Positions 44,293 through 53,131 are shown, numbered from the stretch's first letter. The stretch is DNA of 64,000 nt from JAJAZB01 sp964244295 (GCA_964244295.1 CAXTIG010000002.1:124001-188000); one strand, 5' to 3'. The notes: a model not told the origin generated them from the letters alone. Translations and numbers: made by a program.

Positions 44293-44329
44293 AAAAAAGT
44301 GGCTCCAAACGTTCGGAGCCACTTTTTTT
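44293..44329. terminator. Bidirectional terminator between dnaB and rlmD
   Basis: Stem AAAAAAGTGGCTCC / GGAGCCACTTTTTT with an 8-nt loop; A-run and T-run serve both convergent genes. Confidence 0.93.
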
Positions 44330-45746
44330 AGGCCCGCCGTTCGAGGGCCATCACGTTTTCGACGTGGTGGGTGTGCGGAAACATATCGACGGGTTGCACC
44401 TCCGTCACGGCGTAAGTTTCGTCGAGCAGGGCCACATCACGGGCTTGGGTAGCCGGGTTGCAACTCACATAGACGATGCGCTGCGGGGCGGCCAGGCGCA
44501 GCATTTCCACCACCTCCGGGTCCATTCCCGCGCGGGGCGGGTCAGTGATGACGACATCCGGGTGCCCGTGCTGATCGAGAAACCCACTGGTCAGCAACTT
44601 TTTCATGTCCCCGGCGTGGAATTCGGTGTTTTCGATGCCATTCACCGCTGAATTGACGCGGGCGTCTTCCACTGCGTCGGCCACGTATTCCAGGCCCAGC
44701 ACCCGATCCGCACCACGCGCCACGAAGTTGGCAATGGTGCCCGTGCCGGTGTATAGATCGTACACAAGTTCGTGGCCTCGCAACCGGGCAAAGTCACGGG
44801 TGATGGCGTAAAGGTGGTATGCCTGCTCGGAATTGGTTTGGAAAAACGATTTGGGTCCAACCCGGAACCGCAGGTCTTCCATTCGCTCTTCGATGTACGG
44901 CAATCCCGACCAGCACCTGACCGCAAGATCGTGAAATGTATCGTTGCCTTTCTGATTTAGTACATAGTTCAGGGAAGTCAGTTCCGGAAAACGGGTGCGC
45001 AGGTGCTCCATCACTTCGGCAATGCGTTCCTCGTCGGGCCGGGCAAACTGCACTACGGTCATCACCTGCCCGGTGTTTGCGGTACGAATGGTCAGGGAGC
45101 GTAAAAATCCCTGGTGGCGAATGGTGTCGTAGAAATCAAGGGCGTTTTGGTGAGCAAACTCCTTCAATTCGTTCCGAATTGCGTTGGAAGGGTCCGGCTG
45201 GAGGTGACAGCGTTCGATGTCGAGAATGCGATCGAATCGTTTTGGGACGTGAAACCCGGCGGCATTCCGATTACATTCTTCACCGGAGCGGATCTCAGCG
45301 TCGGACAGCCAGCGGTTGGACGAAAACGAAAACTCCAGTTTGTTGCGGTAGAAGTACGTCTGGGGGGCGGGCAGAATTGGGCGAATGGGCGGCAGGGCGA
45401 GTTTCCCGATCCGTTCGAGGGCGTCGACCACCTGCCGGGCCTTAAAATTCACCTGAGTCTGGTAATCGACGTGCTGCCACTTGCAGCCACCACAGGTACC
45501 GAAATGCTGGCACTCCGGGGTGACCCGCACCGGCGACGGCTCCCGAACGGCCACGATTTGCGCCTCCCGATAATTTTTTTTACGGCGGAAAACCCGAATA
45601 TCAACCAAATCACCAGGGGCCGCGACGCCTTCCACAAACACCACTTCGCCGTCCAGCCGACTCAGGCATTTTCCCTCGGCGGCAAAGTCATCGATCCGAA
45701 CGTTTTGTAGGAGATAAGGAGGTTTTTGGTCGCTTTTTAAAATCAT
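44328..45746 (-). CDS. rlmD: 23S rRNA (uracil-5-)-methyltransferase, RlmD type
   Basis: 472 residues from ATG 45746. A TRAM domain (about 10-70; AAEGKCLSRLDGEVVFVEGV) is followed by an iron-sulphur Cys cluster (CQHFGTCGGCKWQH), a substrate region, and the SAM-dependent methyltransferase part with SFFQTNSEQAYHLY, VYDLYTGTGTIANFVA, VVITDPPRAGMDPEV and the catalytic IVYVSCNPATQARD. It methylates a uridine of 23S rRNA (U1939 in E. coli); the exact site here (RlmD or RlmCD-like) is inferred. Confidence 0.93.
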   Translation of the reverse strand: MILKSDQKPPYLLQNVRIDDFAAEGKCLSRLDGEVVFVEGVAAPGDLVDIRVFRRKKNYREAQIVAVREPSPVRVTPECQHFGTCGGCKWQHVDYQTQVNFKARQVVDALERIGKLALPPIRPILPAPQTYFYRNKLEFSFSSNRWLSDAEIRSGEECNRNAAGFHVPKRFDRILDIERCHLQPDPSNAIRNELKEFAHQNALDFYDTIRHQGFLRSLTIRTANTGQVMTVVQFARPDEERIAEVMEHLRTRFPELTSLNYVLNQKGNDTFHDLAVRCWSGLPYIEERMEDLRFRVGPKSFFQTNSEQAYHLYAITRDFARLRGHELVYDLYTGTGTIANFVARGADRVLGLEYVADAVEDARVNSAVNGIENTEFHAGDMKKLLTSGFLDQHGHPDVVITDPPRAGMDPEVVEMLRLAAPQRIVYVSCNPATQARDVALLDETYAVTEVQPVDMFPHTHHVENVMALERRA

Positions 45747-45796
45747 GGGTTGCAAAATTAGGTAAATTCCACGCGCCATTTTCGTCAACCCACCGT

Positions 45797-48001
45797 ATGA
45801 AACCTCTTTACCTGCTTCTCTTCCTGACTTTCAGTTCGTTTGCCGCGTGGGCCACGCACATCGTGGGCGGAGAACTTGACCTCCAGCCCGTCTCGGATGG
45901 ATCGGGGGCCACGCACCGCATCAGCCTCAACCTCTATTTCGATGCTGTTAATGGTAGCGCTGGAGCGGAAGATCGCACGATCACGATTTCGGTGTTCCGG
46001 AAGCGCGACAACGTTCGAATGGGGGACGTCGGACTCGGCCAAGTGGACAATGAGTTTATCGATTACACCAACCCAGCTTGCGTGACCGGCAGTGGTCTGG
46101 TTACCCGATTGATCCGGTACAGTGCACTGGCTACCTTCCGGGCGGAGGCCTTTGACGATCCACTCGGGTATTACATCATTTGGGAGCGGTGTTGCCGCAA
46201 CACCATCATCACTAATCTGATTTCCCCGGGGAGTGCCGGTTCGGTGTTTTACCTGGAAATGCCACCGCTCCTTCAGAATGGCCGGGCATTTCGGAACGGT
46301 TCGCCTCAATTTACGCCCATCAAAGGAGACTACGTGTGCAAAGGAGAAGATTTCACGTTTGATTTTTCGGCAAAAGATCCGGACGGTGATGCCCTGAGCT
46401 ACCGAATGGTGACCCCCTACAACGGATTCAGCAATAGCACGACGCCCAGCCCCCGTGCCACGGGCACCTCCACCTACCCAGAGGTACGCTGGGCGGGCGG
46501 ATACGCGGCAAACAACGCCATTCCCGGTAATCCGGCTTTGCGCATCGATGCTCGTACGGGCCAGCTCACCCTCCGGGCGAGTGAATTGGGCTTATTCGTT
46601 TTTTCCGTGGAAGTCACCGAATCACGCGCTGGAAAAGTAATTGGCCTGGTACGGCGCGATTTTCAACTCAAAGTCGTCGATTGTCCGCAAAATCAGCCTC
46701 CCGTTGTGCAGTTGCGGGAAGCGGGCCAAACTCAGTTTTACCGGGAAGGGCAGACGATCCGGCTGGCCCGTGGCCGGGAAAAATGCCTCACCTTTTTGAT
46801 CACCGACCCGAACGTGAGCCAGCGAGAGAGTATCCGCATCAAGTCCGTAACGGGCACGCTCAACTACACGCTGCTGCCCGCCGAAGCCACGATTCGGTTT
46901 GCAACCGACACGATCAAAGCCCAGCTTTGCCTCGGTGCCTGTGCGGAAAGTTTTGACGGAAAACTCCTTATTTTTGACGTAATCTGCTCCGATAACGGGT
47001 GCCCGATTCCCCGGCAGGATACCCTCCGCGTAAGTTTATTCGTCGAACCCGATCCCAACCAATTCCCCCGAGTGAGCACCACCCTGCCCGGAAACCGAGG
47101 CACGGGCATGGTGGGCCAGGCGCTGACGTTTACCGTCGATGGCCTCGACCTCGACAACGATAGCATTCGGTTGGAAGCACGGGGAAGGGGATTCAGCCTC
47201 GGATCCGCCGGGATGGACTTTTTGTCGGCGGTGGGCCGGGGGAAACTTAGCCAACCGTTCCGATGGACACCCCGCTGTGCCACCGGGCCTTACATCGTCG
47301 ATTTCATCGTCACCGATCTACGCTGCAATCAGAATCGCCGCGATTCAGTGAGCGTGACGCTCAGCGCCCCATTGCCCGACAACCAGCAACCCGACGTATC
47401 GACGACCCTGACGGGAAACGCCCTCGAAATTACCCTTGATCCGCAAACGCCCCCCACGGTGAGCTTCGACGTACTGGCGACTGATCCAGACAAAACGCCC
47501 CTCACCCTTACGGGCGTGGGCAGGGGGTTCGATCTGAAGGAAGCGGGAATGAGCTTCACGAATACCACCGGGCTACCGCCCCTGCGTTCCCCGTTTAGCT
47601 GGACGCCCAACTGCCGACTCCTGCAAGGCGAAGAGCGCAAAACATTCGTCGTCGATTTTATCGCCGACGATGCCGCCTGCCGAAACAACCGCTACGACAC
47701 CGTCACGGTCCGGCTCACGGTGTTGAACCGCCCCGCCAATTACGAATTCAAGCCCCCGAATGTGTTTACCCCGAATGCCGATGGCCGCAACGATTATTAC
47801 GCCATCGATGCCCTCCCGATTGACAACTGCGCGGAGCAATTTGAGCGGATTGTGATTTATAACCGATGGGGAAAAGAGGTGTTCAGCGACACCCGCCGCG
47901 ATTTCCGCTGGTACGCCAGTGACTTTGCTCAGGGTGACTATTTTTACCTGATTCAATACACCCGGCGGAAATACAAAGGCCCGGTAACGTTGCTTAAGTA
48001 G
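45797..48001 (+). CDS. Secreted protein with gliding-motility C-terminal (CHU_C) domain
   Basis: 734 residues. A signal peptide (1-19, ending AAWA) precedes THIVGGELDLQPVSDG, a beginning common in large Bacteroidota surface proteins. The middle consists of repeated Ig-like/cadherin-like beta modules with a recurring GRGF-x-L-x-x-AGM-x-F motif (about residues 460 and 575) and Cys pairs. The end (FKPPNVFTPNADGRNDYYAI ... IYNRWGKEVF ... GDYFYLIQY) is the type B T9SS sorting domain. It is probably displayed on or released from the cell surface. The ligand is unknown. Confidence 0.9.
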   Translation: MKPLYLLLFLTFSSFAAWATHIVGGELDLQPVSDGSGATHRISLNLYFDAVNGSAGAEDRTITISVFRKRDNVRMGDVGLGQVDNEFIDYTNPACVTGSGLVTRLIRYSALATFRAEAFDDPLGYYIIWERCCRNTIITNLISPGSAGSVFYLEMPPLLQNGRAFRNGSPQFTPIKGDYVCKGEDFTFDFSAKDPDGDALSYRMVTPYNGFSNSTTPSPRATGTSTYPEVRWAGGYAANNAIPGNPALRIDARTGQLTLRASELGLFVFSVEVTESRAGKVIGLVRRDFQLKVVDCPQNQPPVVQLREAGQTQFYREGQTIRLARGREKCLTFLITDPNVSQRESIRIKSVTGTLNYTLLPAEATIRFATDTIKAQLCLGACAESFDGKLLIFDVICSDNGCPIPRQDTLRVSLFVEPDPNQFPRVSTTLPGNRGTGMVGQALTFTVDGLDLDNDSIRLEARGRGFSLGSAGMDFLSAVGRGKLSQPFRWTPRCATGPYIVDFIVTDLRCNQNRRDSVSVTLSAPLPDNQQPDVSTTLTGNALEITLDPQTPPTVSFDVLATDPDKTPLTLTGVGRGFDLKEAGMSFTNTTGLPPLRSPFSWTPNCRLLQGEERKTFVVDFIADDAACRNNRYDTVTVRLTVLNRPANYEFKPPNVFTPNADGRNDYYAIDALPIDNCAEQFERIVIYNRWGKEVFSDTRRDFRWYASDFAQGDYFYLIQYTRRKYKGPVTLLK

Positions 48002-48036
48002 CGATTTCCGACCGGCGAATTTTTTGAATGCTTTTC

Positions 48037-48846
48037 ATGAAAAATAAAGTTGTGCTGATCACGGGCGGTTCATCGGGAATTGGCAAGGCCCTGGCGTTTT
48101 CATTCGGGCGGGCGGGTGGCCGGATTATCATCACCGGACGGCAGGAAGCTGCCTTGTACCAAACCAGCGAGGAGTTACGCCGGGAAGGAATTGAAAACCA
48201 TTTCCTCGTCGCCGACGTGAGCATCCGGGCCGACAATGAACGGATGGTGACGGAGGTGTTAAATCGCTTCGGACAACTGGATATTCTCATCAACAACGCG
48301 GGAATTACGATGCGGGCCCTGTTTGCCGATGCGGATCCCGATGTGTTGCGCCGGGTCATGGATGTTAATTTTTTCGGCACGGTTTACGCCACGCACTACG
48401 CCCTCCCCCACCTCATTCGTCAGCGGGGCAGCCTCATTGGCATCTCGTCGATTGCCGGGTACCGGGGCCTGCCGGTACGCAGTGGGTATTCCGCTTCGAA
48501 GTTTGCCTTGAATGGTTTTTTGGAAGCCTTACGGACGGAATTACTTCCTGACAATGTACACGTACTCACGGCCTGCCCAGGTTTCACGACCTCGAACATT
48601 CGGGTCTCGGCGCTCAACCAACGGGGGCAAGTGTCGGGGGAAACCATGCGCGACGAGGAACAAATGATGAGCGCCGACGAAGTGGCGGAACGAATCCTGC
48701 GAGCGACGAAGCGTCGGCAACGAAGTCTGATTTTAACGACTCAAGGTAAACTGACGGTCTTCCTGAGTAAATGGGTACCCGGACTCATGGACCGGCTGGT
48801 GTACAAAACCCTGGCGAAAGAGAAGGATTCACCCCTCAAGCGGTGA
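48037..48846 (+). CDS. Short-chain dehydrogenase/reductase (SDR)
   Basis: 269 residues from ATG 48037 (MKNKVVLITGGSSGIGKALA); an ATG at 48028 is in frame. The cofactor motif TGGSSGIG, the NNAG motif and the catalytic YSASK with Ser upstream (LIGISSIAGYRG) are intact. A C-terminal extension with RATKRRQRSLILTTQGKLTV is seen in DHRS7-like bacterial SDRs. The substrate is unknown. Confidence 0.93.
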   Translation: MKNKVVLITGGSSGIGKALAFSFGRAGGRIIITGRQEAALYQTSEELRREGIENHFLVADVSIRADNERMVTEVLNRFGQLDILINNAGITMRALFADADPDVLRRVMDVNFFGTVYATHYALPHLIRQRGSLIGISSIAGYRGLPVRSGYSASKFALNGFLEALRTELLPDNVHVLTACPGFTTSNIRVSALNQRGQVSGETMRDEEQMMSADEVAERILRATKRRQRSLILTTQGKLTVFLSKWVPGLMDRLVYKTLAKEKDSPLKR

Positions 48847-48856
48847 GTTGAGAGCA

Positions 48857-49594
48857 TCACTCGATCAGCCACACATCCGTGCGACGGATGTAGATCAGGC
48901 GGTTGTTCCACACCACCCGTAGCCAGATGTCGTTGTTTCCGAGCACACTTAGTCGATTACCCCGTCCAATCGCGTCGGCAATCGGTGCTCCCGCCGAAGG
49001 ATCTTCCCGAAGCAAGGCGCGAGGTGCCTGCACGATGGCTACGGCATACCCGTCAGGCAGATTGATTAAAATACTGATACCCAACAGGTAAACTACGAAT
49101 ACGATTTTGTGACGGGGTAGAATATATTGATGACGCGTTTTTTTTACGGCCAATACCCAAAACACGTAAATGCCCAAGCCCAGCATCAGGCCAATCAGGT
49201 ACGGCCCGTACTGTTTGTAAAGCAACACCAGCAAATTCAGGTCATTAAATTCAAATCCCTGCCAGTCGTGCTTCTCGGCCAGGGTATTCATCTTCCGAAG
49301 GATGGCTTCGCTGGGGCGTCGCTCGTAATACCGATTCAGGTACCGCAGCGCATCCAAATCCCGGCCCATTCGCTCCAGGGCGTTGGCCGTTTTCAGAAGT
49401 TGCTCCGGGTGAACCTCACGCCGGGTTGTTTCGATACGAACGTACAGCGCAATGGCTTTTTCGTAGGCGCGTTGAGCGAAAAGGGAATCAGCCTGGCGAC
49501 TCAGTTGGTCAGCAACCTGAGCAACAGCAGTCTGGCCTGCCATGCTTAGACTTACTGCCAAAAACATGATTATTTTTTGAAGGATGGCTTGCAT
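48857..49594 (-). CDS. TPR membrane protein with SH3-like C-terminal domain
   Basis: 245 residues. A signal peptide (about 1-25, AVAQ) is followed by tetratricopeptide-like helices (30-110), two membrane segments (about 130-150 and 165-182), and a C-terminal SH3b-like domain (ALLREDPSAGAPIADAIGRG, LSVLGNNDIWLRVVWNNRLI). The layout resembles BatE of Bacteroidota Bat operons, but no other bat gene is adjacent. It is convergent with the SDR gene. Confidence 0.8.
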   Translation of the reverse strand: MQAILQKIIMFLAVSLSMAGQTAVAQVADQLSRQADSLFAQRAYEKAIALYVRIETTRREVHPEQLLKTANALERMGRDLDALRYLNRYYERRPSEAILRKMNTLAEKHDWQGFEFNDLNLLVLLYKQYGPYLIGLMLGLGIYVFWVLAVKKTRHQYILPRHKIVFVVYLLGISILINLPDGYAVAIVQAPRALLREDPSAGAPIADAIGRGNRLSVLGNNDIWLRVVWNNRLIYIRRTDVWLIE

Positions 49595-49611
49595 TTACAT
49601 CAGGAGGGCCA

Positions 49612-49619
49612 TACTTTTG
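49612..49619 (+). promoter_or_regulatory. -7 box TACTTTTG upstream of tRNA-Lys
   Basis: Exact match to TAnnTTTG with a TTG about 20 nt upstream (49590-49592 region). It lies 47 nt before the tRNA, so a longer 5' leader is implied. An inverted copy of the same box occurs at 49657-49664. Confidence 0.6.
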
Positions 49620-49656
49620 CACTCGCAAATCGGGAAGACGTTTTTTGAACCGGTTG

Positions 49657-49664
49657 CAAAAGTA
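49657..49664 (-). promoter_or_regulatory. Inverted -7 box TACTTTTG, facing the TPR-SH3 gene
   Basis: On the minus strand it reads TACTTTTG and would drive the gene ending at 48857, whose start is 63 nt downstream. With 49612-49619 it forms an 11-bp inverted repeat (ATACTTTTGCA / TGCAAAAGTAT). Confidence 0.45.
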
Positions 49665-49666
49665 TC

Positions 49667-49739
49667 GATTCGGTAGCTCAGTTGGTAGAGCAGTACACTT
49701 TTAATGTACGGGTCCTGGGTTCGAGTCCCAGCCGGATCA
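49667..49739 (+). tRNA. tRNA-Lys (anticodon TTT)
   Basis: 73 nt. Acceptor stem GATTCGG / CCGGATC, D arm GCTC...GAGC, anticodon loop CTTTTAA and T loop TTCGAGT. Discriminator A at 49739; CCA follows in the DNA at 49740-49742, the only tRNA of the four here where CCA is encoded. Confidence 0.96.
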
Positions 49740-49742
49740 CCA

Positions 49743-49778
49743 AAAACGCCTTCAATTTGAATTGAAGGCGTTTTTTAT
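49743..49778 (+). terminator. Terminator after tRNA-Lys
   Basis: A long stem AAAACGCCTTCAATT paired with AATTGAAGGCGTTTT starts directly after the CCA and is followed by more T. It may also define the RNA 3' end before processing. Confidence 0.9.
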
Positions 49779-49831
49779 TTTCGTGCGTTGAGCCGTGCTC
49801 GTTTACCCCTGAGCAACGAAGAAATTAAAGA

Positions 49832-50230
49832 CTAAAAGGGCAAGTCGTCATCTCCGCCTTCATTCATCACCGGAGGCAACGGTTGAGGAGTGGACGCTGC
49901 TTTTGTCGGACGGGTCTCACTTGCGGCAGGGCTACCAGCCGATTCGCCGTCAGCCGACTCAATTCGCCAGGCGCGCGCTTCGGTGTACCAGCGCCCATTG
50001 TACTCCCTCGATTCGAGGTTGTATGAAACTTTCAGTTGATTCCCGGTGGTGTATTCCTTTAAATCCGCCACTTTATCAGCACCAAATAACGTGAAACACA
50101 CTTTTTTGGAATATTGCCCGTCAAGGTATTCCACGATAAACTCCTGCTTTACCCAGGGGTTCCCGGCTTTACTGATCCCTCCAGCTTCGGGTTGAACCTG
50201 TACCAATGTTCCAATCAATTCGGTTGCCAT
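49832..50230 (-). CDS. DUF3127 protein with SSB-like acidic tail
   Basis: 132 residues. Residues 1-90 form the DUF3127 domain with an OB-like strand pattern (ELIGTLVQVQPEAGG, WVKQEFIVEY, SKKVCFTLFG, LKVSYNLESREYNGRWYTEA). A Pro/Ala/Thr-rich linker leads to a C-terminus DDDLPF, nearly identical to the DDDIPF tip with which SSB recruits partners. A role in binding single-stranded DNA or repair partners is inferred. It stands alone. Confidence 0.9.
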   Translation of the reverse strand: MATELIGTLVQVQPEAGGISKAGNPWVKQEFIVEYLDGQYSKKVCFTLFGADKVADLKEYTTGNQLKVSYNLESREYNGRWYTEARAWRIESADGESAGSPAASETRPTKAASTPQPLPPVMNEGGDDDLPF

Positions 50231-50354
50231 AAAGAAAAAAGTTTTGAATCGTAAAAATAAAGCTTTGGGGTTGAAATCAGTAATTTATCTCACTGAATTC
50301 TACGGAGGCGTACTTTCGATCCTCCGCTGCTCTTGCGTAGCGAGTTTTTTTGCC

Positions 50355-50362
50355 TACTTTTG
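50355..50362 (+). promoter_or_regulatory. -7 box TACTTTTG for tRNA-Leu
   Basis: Exact TAnnTTTG, ending 15 nt before the tRNA, with a TTG about 18 nt upstream (50335-50337), the full Bacteroidota promoter spacing. Confidence 0.75.
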
Positions 50363-50377
50363 TGCCCACAAACCCTC

Positions 50378-50461
50378 GGCGATGTGGTGAAATTGGTAGA
50401 CACGCTACTTTGAGGGGGTAGTGCCGGTTCCGGCATGGGAGTTCGAGTCTCCCCATCGTCA
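50378..50461 (+). tRNA. tRNA-Leu (anticodon GAG)
   Basis: 84 nt, class II, with a long variable arm (TGCCGG-TT-CCGGCA). Acceptor GGCGATG / CATCGTC with one G-T pair, anticodon loop TTGAGGG giving GAG, T loop TTCGAGT. A73 at 50461, no CCA. Its last three bases overlap the stop codon of the convergent kinase gene. Confidence 0.95.
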
Positions 50462-51148
50462 CGAAAGCCCATCCGTTTGATGGGCTTTTTCGTTTTCCAG
50501 CCCCTGAATCGCGACTGTGATTTTTTGCAGGATTAGCTCCCAGTCCTCGTTGTGGAGAGCAAAATCAAGTTCATTTACGTCCAAAATCAGCAGGCGCCCC
50601 GCCGTGTAGTTCTGGGAAAATTCCTCGTAAAGGTCGTTAAGGTTGCTCAGGTACGATTCCTGAATCGTTTGCTCGAATTCCCGCCCCCGCAGGTGAATCT
50701 GGCGCTGCAATTTGGGCACCTCGGCTCGCAAGTAAATCATCAGATCCGGTGGACGGACCACACTGAGCATTAAATCGAAAAGCGACTGATAGTTTTTATA
50801 ATCACGAGCCGTCATCAGTCCCGATTCAAACAAGTTCCGGGCGAAAATGTGGGCATCTTCATAAATGGTACGGTCCTGAATGATGGGATGTGACAGCCGC
50901 TCAATCTTGAGCACCTGCTCATAGCGGCTCCTCAAAAAATAAATCTGAAGGTTAAATGACCACCGCGCCATGTCGGCGTAAAAATCACTCAGGTACGGAT
51001 TTCCTTCTACCGCCTCATAAAACACCTCCCAGCCCAACTCGGTCGCCATGCGTTGAGCCAGCGTTGTTTTTCCAGCTCCAATGTTGCCCGTGATGGCTAC
51101 GTGAAATCGGCGATTTTTAGCTGCAAACTCAGGCTGATTTATTGACAT
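50459..51148 (-). CDS. Deoxynucleoside kinase family protein
   Basis: 229 residues from ATG 51148. P-loop ITGNIGAGKTTLAQRM, then WEVFYEAVEGNPYLSDFYAD, the DRT motif in IIQDRTIYEDAHIF and a LID-like RQIHLRGREFEQT. It phosphorylates deoxynucleosides in salvage; the base preference cannot be told. The final codons overlap both the end of tRNA-Leu and its terminator hairpin. Confidence 0.93.
   Translation of the reverse strand: MSINQPEFAAKNRRFHVAITGNIGAGKTTLAQRMATELGWEVFYEAVEGNPYLSDFYADMARWSFNLQIYFLRSRYEQVLKIERLSHPIIQDRTIYEDAHIFARNLFESGLMTARDYKNYQSLFDLMLSVVRPPDLMIYLRAEVPKLQRQIHLRGREFEQTIQESYLSNLNDLYEEFSQNYTAGRLLILDVNELDFALHNEDWELILQKITVAIQGLENEKAHQTDGLS
50464..50496 (+). terminator. tRNA-Leu terminator inside the kinase coding end
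   Basis: A 10-bp stem AAAGCCCATC / GATGGGCTTT with a 5-nt loop, followed by TTCGTTTT. It begins two nt after the tRNA and simultaneously encodes the last residues of the minus-strand kinase. Confidence 0.85.
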
Positions 51149-51254
51149 ACGATTCACGTGAGTCTAGACTGCAAATAAAGCAGCCCAGTTCCCACTTACC
51201 CGATCGGAGGTAAAAAAAACGTATTTTTACGGCTTAAATCAGTTCGAAATCCGA

Positions 51255-52259
51255 ATGCATCAGGTTGCTGCCGGGCATGAAAAGCCCTACCGCGTATTAC
51301 TCTACTACCTCTACACTCCCATTGGCGATGCCGAATCGTTTCGCGAAGCACAACATCGGTTTTGTCTGGAAAACAACTTGTTAGGGCGGATCATAGTAGC
51401 CAGTGAAGGGCTAAATGGCACCGTCTCCGGATTAACTGCTGATTGTGAATCTTACATGACCTGGCTGCGTGCTGACCCACGTTTTGTGAAAATTCAATTT
51501 AAAGTTGAAACTCACCAACAGCACACCTTTCAGAAATTACACGTGAGAGTTAAGTCGGAAATCGTCCATTCTGATTTAGGGGTTGATCCGCGTGTTCAAA
51601 CCGGCACTCACCTCGACCCGGACGAATTCAACGCGCTTCGTACCGATCCGGAGGTGGTACTGGTGGATATGCGCTCCCGCTATGAACACGCTGTGGGGAA
51701 GTTTAAGGGGGCTATTACCCTCGACATCGACAATTTACGTGAACTCCCCGACCACCTCTCCGAATTGGAACATCTCAAATCAAAAAAGGTAATAACCTAT
51801 TGTACCGGAGGGATTAAGTGTGAAAAAGCCTCCGCTTATCTTTTGCAACAAGGTTTTCAGAACGTCTACCAACTTCACGGGGGTATTATCCGACACGGTC
51901 TGGAAGCGGGTGGCGAAGATTTCGAGGGGGTTTGCTACGTGTTCGACAATCGCCTGACGACTGAAGTAAACCGCGTGAACCCCAGCATCACCTCCCGCTG
52001 TCGGGGGTGCGGTACTCCCACCGTGCGGATGATCAACTGCGCTAATCCGGATTGCAACGACCACCTGCCTCTTTGTGAAAACTGCGGATGGGAACTGGAA
52101 GGAACCTGTTCGGCCGCGTGTCAACAACATCCACGTAAGCGGATTTACGATGGAACGGGGAACTATCCAAAGCAAACGAGGGGATATTCTCCCATGCTGG
52201 GCTACCGGAGCCGAAAAGCATCGCTTCCGATGGTTAAATCAGACCGTACCTCCCATTAA
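51255..52259 (+). CDS. trhO: tRNA uridine(34) hydroxylase, rhodanese-type (TrhO)
   Basis: 334 residues. An N-terminal ferredoxin-like domain (YRVLLYYLYTPIGDAESFRE, GRIIVASEGLNGTVSG) is followed by a rhodanese domain with VLVDMRSRYEHAVGKFKGAI and active-site Cys in TYCTGGIKCEKASAYL. The C-terminus has a Cys-rich zinc-like region (CRGCGTPTVRMINCANPDC, CENC). The family makes 5-hydroxyuridine at tRNA position 34. The last ~30 residues are not conserved. Monocistronic by position. Confidence 0.95.
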   Translation: MHQVAAGHEKPYRVLLYYLYTPIGDAESFREAQHRFCLENNLLGRIIVASEGLNGTVSGLTADCESYMTWLRADPRFVKIQFKVETHQQHTFQKLHVRVKSEIVHSDLGVDPRVQTGTHLDPDEFNALRTDPEVVLVDMRSRYEHAVGKFKGAITLDIDNLRELPDHLSELEHLKSKKVITYCTGGIKCEKASAYLLQQGFQNVYQLHGGIIRHGLEAGGEDFEGVCYVFDNRLTTEVNRVNPSITSRCRGCGTPTVRMINCANPDCNDHLPLCENCGWELEGTCSAACQQHPRKRIYDGTGNYPKQTRGYSPMLGYRSRKASLPMVKSDRTSH

Positions 52260-52496
52260 GGTTTATTCTGATTACAGACCGCGAGTTGATTGTCGATATC
52301 AGCGACTATTAAAATAAGATAAAATCTACTAAAACTATCCCGACTGTTTATTCAGTTGGTAGATTTAAAATTGAGAATACCTGGAGGCATCCGTTTTCTA
52401 TTCTGCTGATTTATAGGGGGTTTAAAAGCAACTCCATTTTTATTGTTCGGAAAAACAGCGCGTTGACATACAAGTCCCAAACCGTAGTCCGGTGAA

Positions 52497-53072
52497 TCAC
52501 CCCGGACGGCGGTCAGTACTCTTCAAGCTGTATTTTTCGGGGTGTTTCGGGGTAAATTGCCGGTAGATCGTTTGTAATTCGGCCAAGTCTAACTCGTAAT
52601 TTCCCGTTGGAAAATAGAGCGAGTGGAACCCGGCTTCCTTTTTTGCGTAGTCTAAAAAACCCAATACAATCGGTACACCGGATCCAGTTGCCACGTGATA
52701 AAAACCCGATTTCCATTGCTGAGCGTAACTGCGCGTGCCTTCAACCGGAATCATCAACACCAATTGCTCCTGCGATTGAAAGAGGTGGATCATTGAGTCA
52801 ACCAGGTTGTTCCGTTGGGCACGATCCACCGGGATGCCCCCGCTCAACCGCATAAGAACTCCCATCGGAAATTTAAACAGGGACTGCTTGGCTAAAAAAC
52901 GGACCGGGACGCGGCGGGCATAAAACACCGATAGCGCATAAGGATAATCCCAATTGGACGTGTGTGGGGCCGCAATCAACACACACTTTTTGACGGAATG
53001 AATACCACCAGGAATGTGATCGACGATGCGCCACCCCATCAGCCACAGAAAAAAACGCGCAATCCAATTCAT
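52497..53072 (-). CDS. PlsC-like 1-acylglycerol-phosphate acyltransferase
   Basis: 191 residues from ATG 53072 (MNWIARFFLWLMGWRIV). The HX4D motif is HTSNWDY, and the glycerol-phosphate binding motif reads IPVEGTRS. A N-terminal hydrophobic segment suggests membrane attachment. It would acylate lysophosphatidate or another lipid; small family members of this type also modify other lipids. Upstream (53187) surE runs the other way. Confidence 0.9.
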   Translation of the reverse strand: MNWIARFFLWLMGWRIVDHIPGGIHSVKKCVLIAAPHTSNWDYPYALSVFYARRVPVRFLAKQSLFKFPMGVLMRLSGGIPVDRAQRNNLVDSMIHLFQSQEQLVLMIPVEGTRSYAQQWKSGFYHVATGSGVPIVLGFLDYAKKEAGFHSLYFPTGNYELDLAELQTIYRQFTPKHPEKYSLKSTDRRPG

Positions 53073-53123
53073 GGTCCTGATGGAAGTCTTAGTTTCGCGT
53101 CGTAGACACTGCACTGAATGTCC

Positions 53124-53131
53124 TACCTTTG
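53124..53131 (+). promoter_or_regulatory. -7 box TACCTTTG for surE
   Basis: Exact TAnnTTTG match 55 nt before the surE ATG. Confidence 0.5.
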
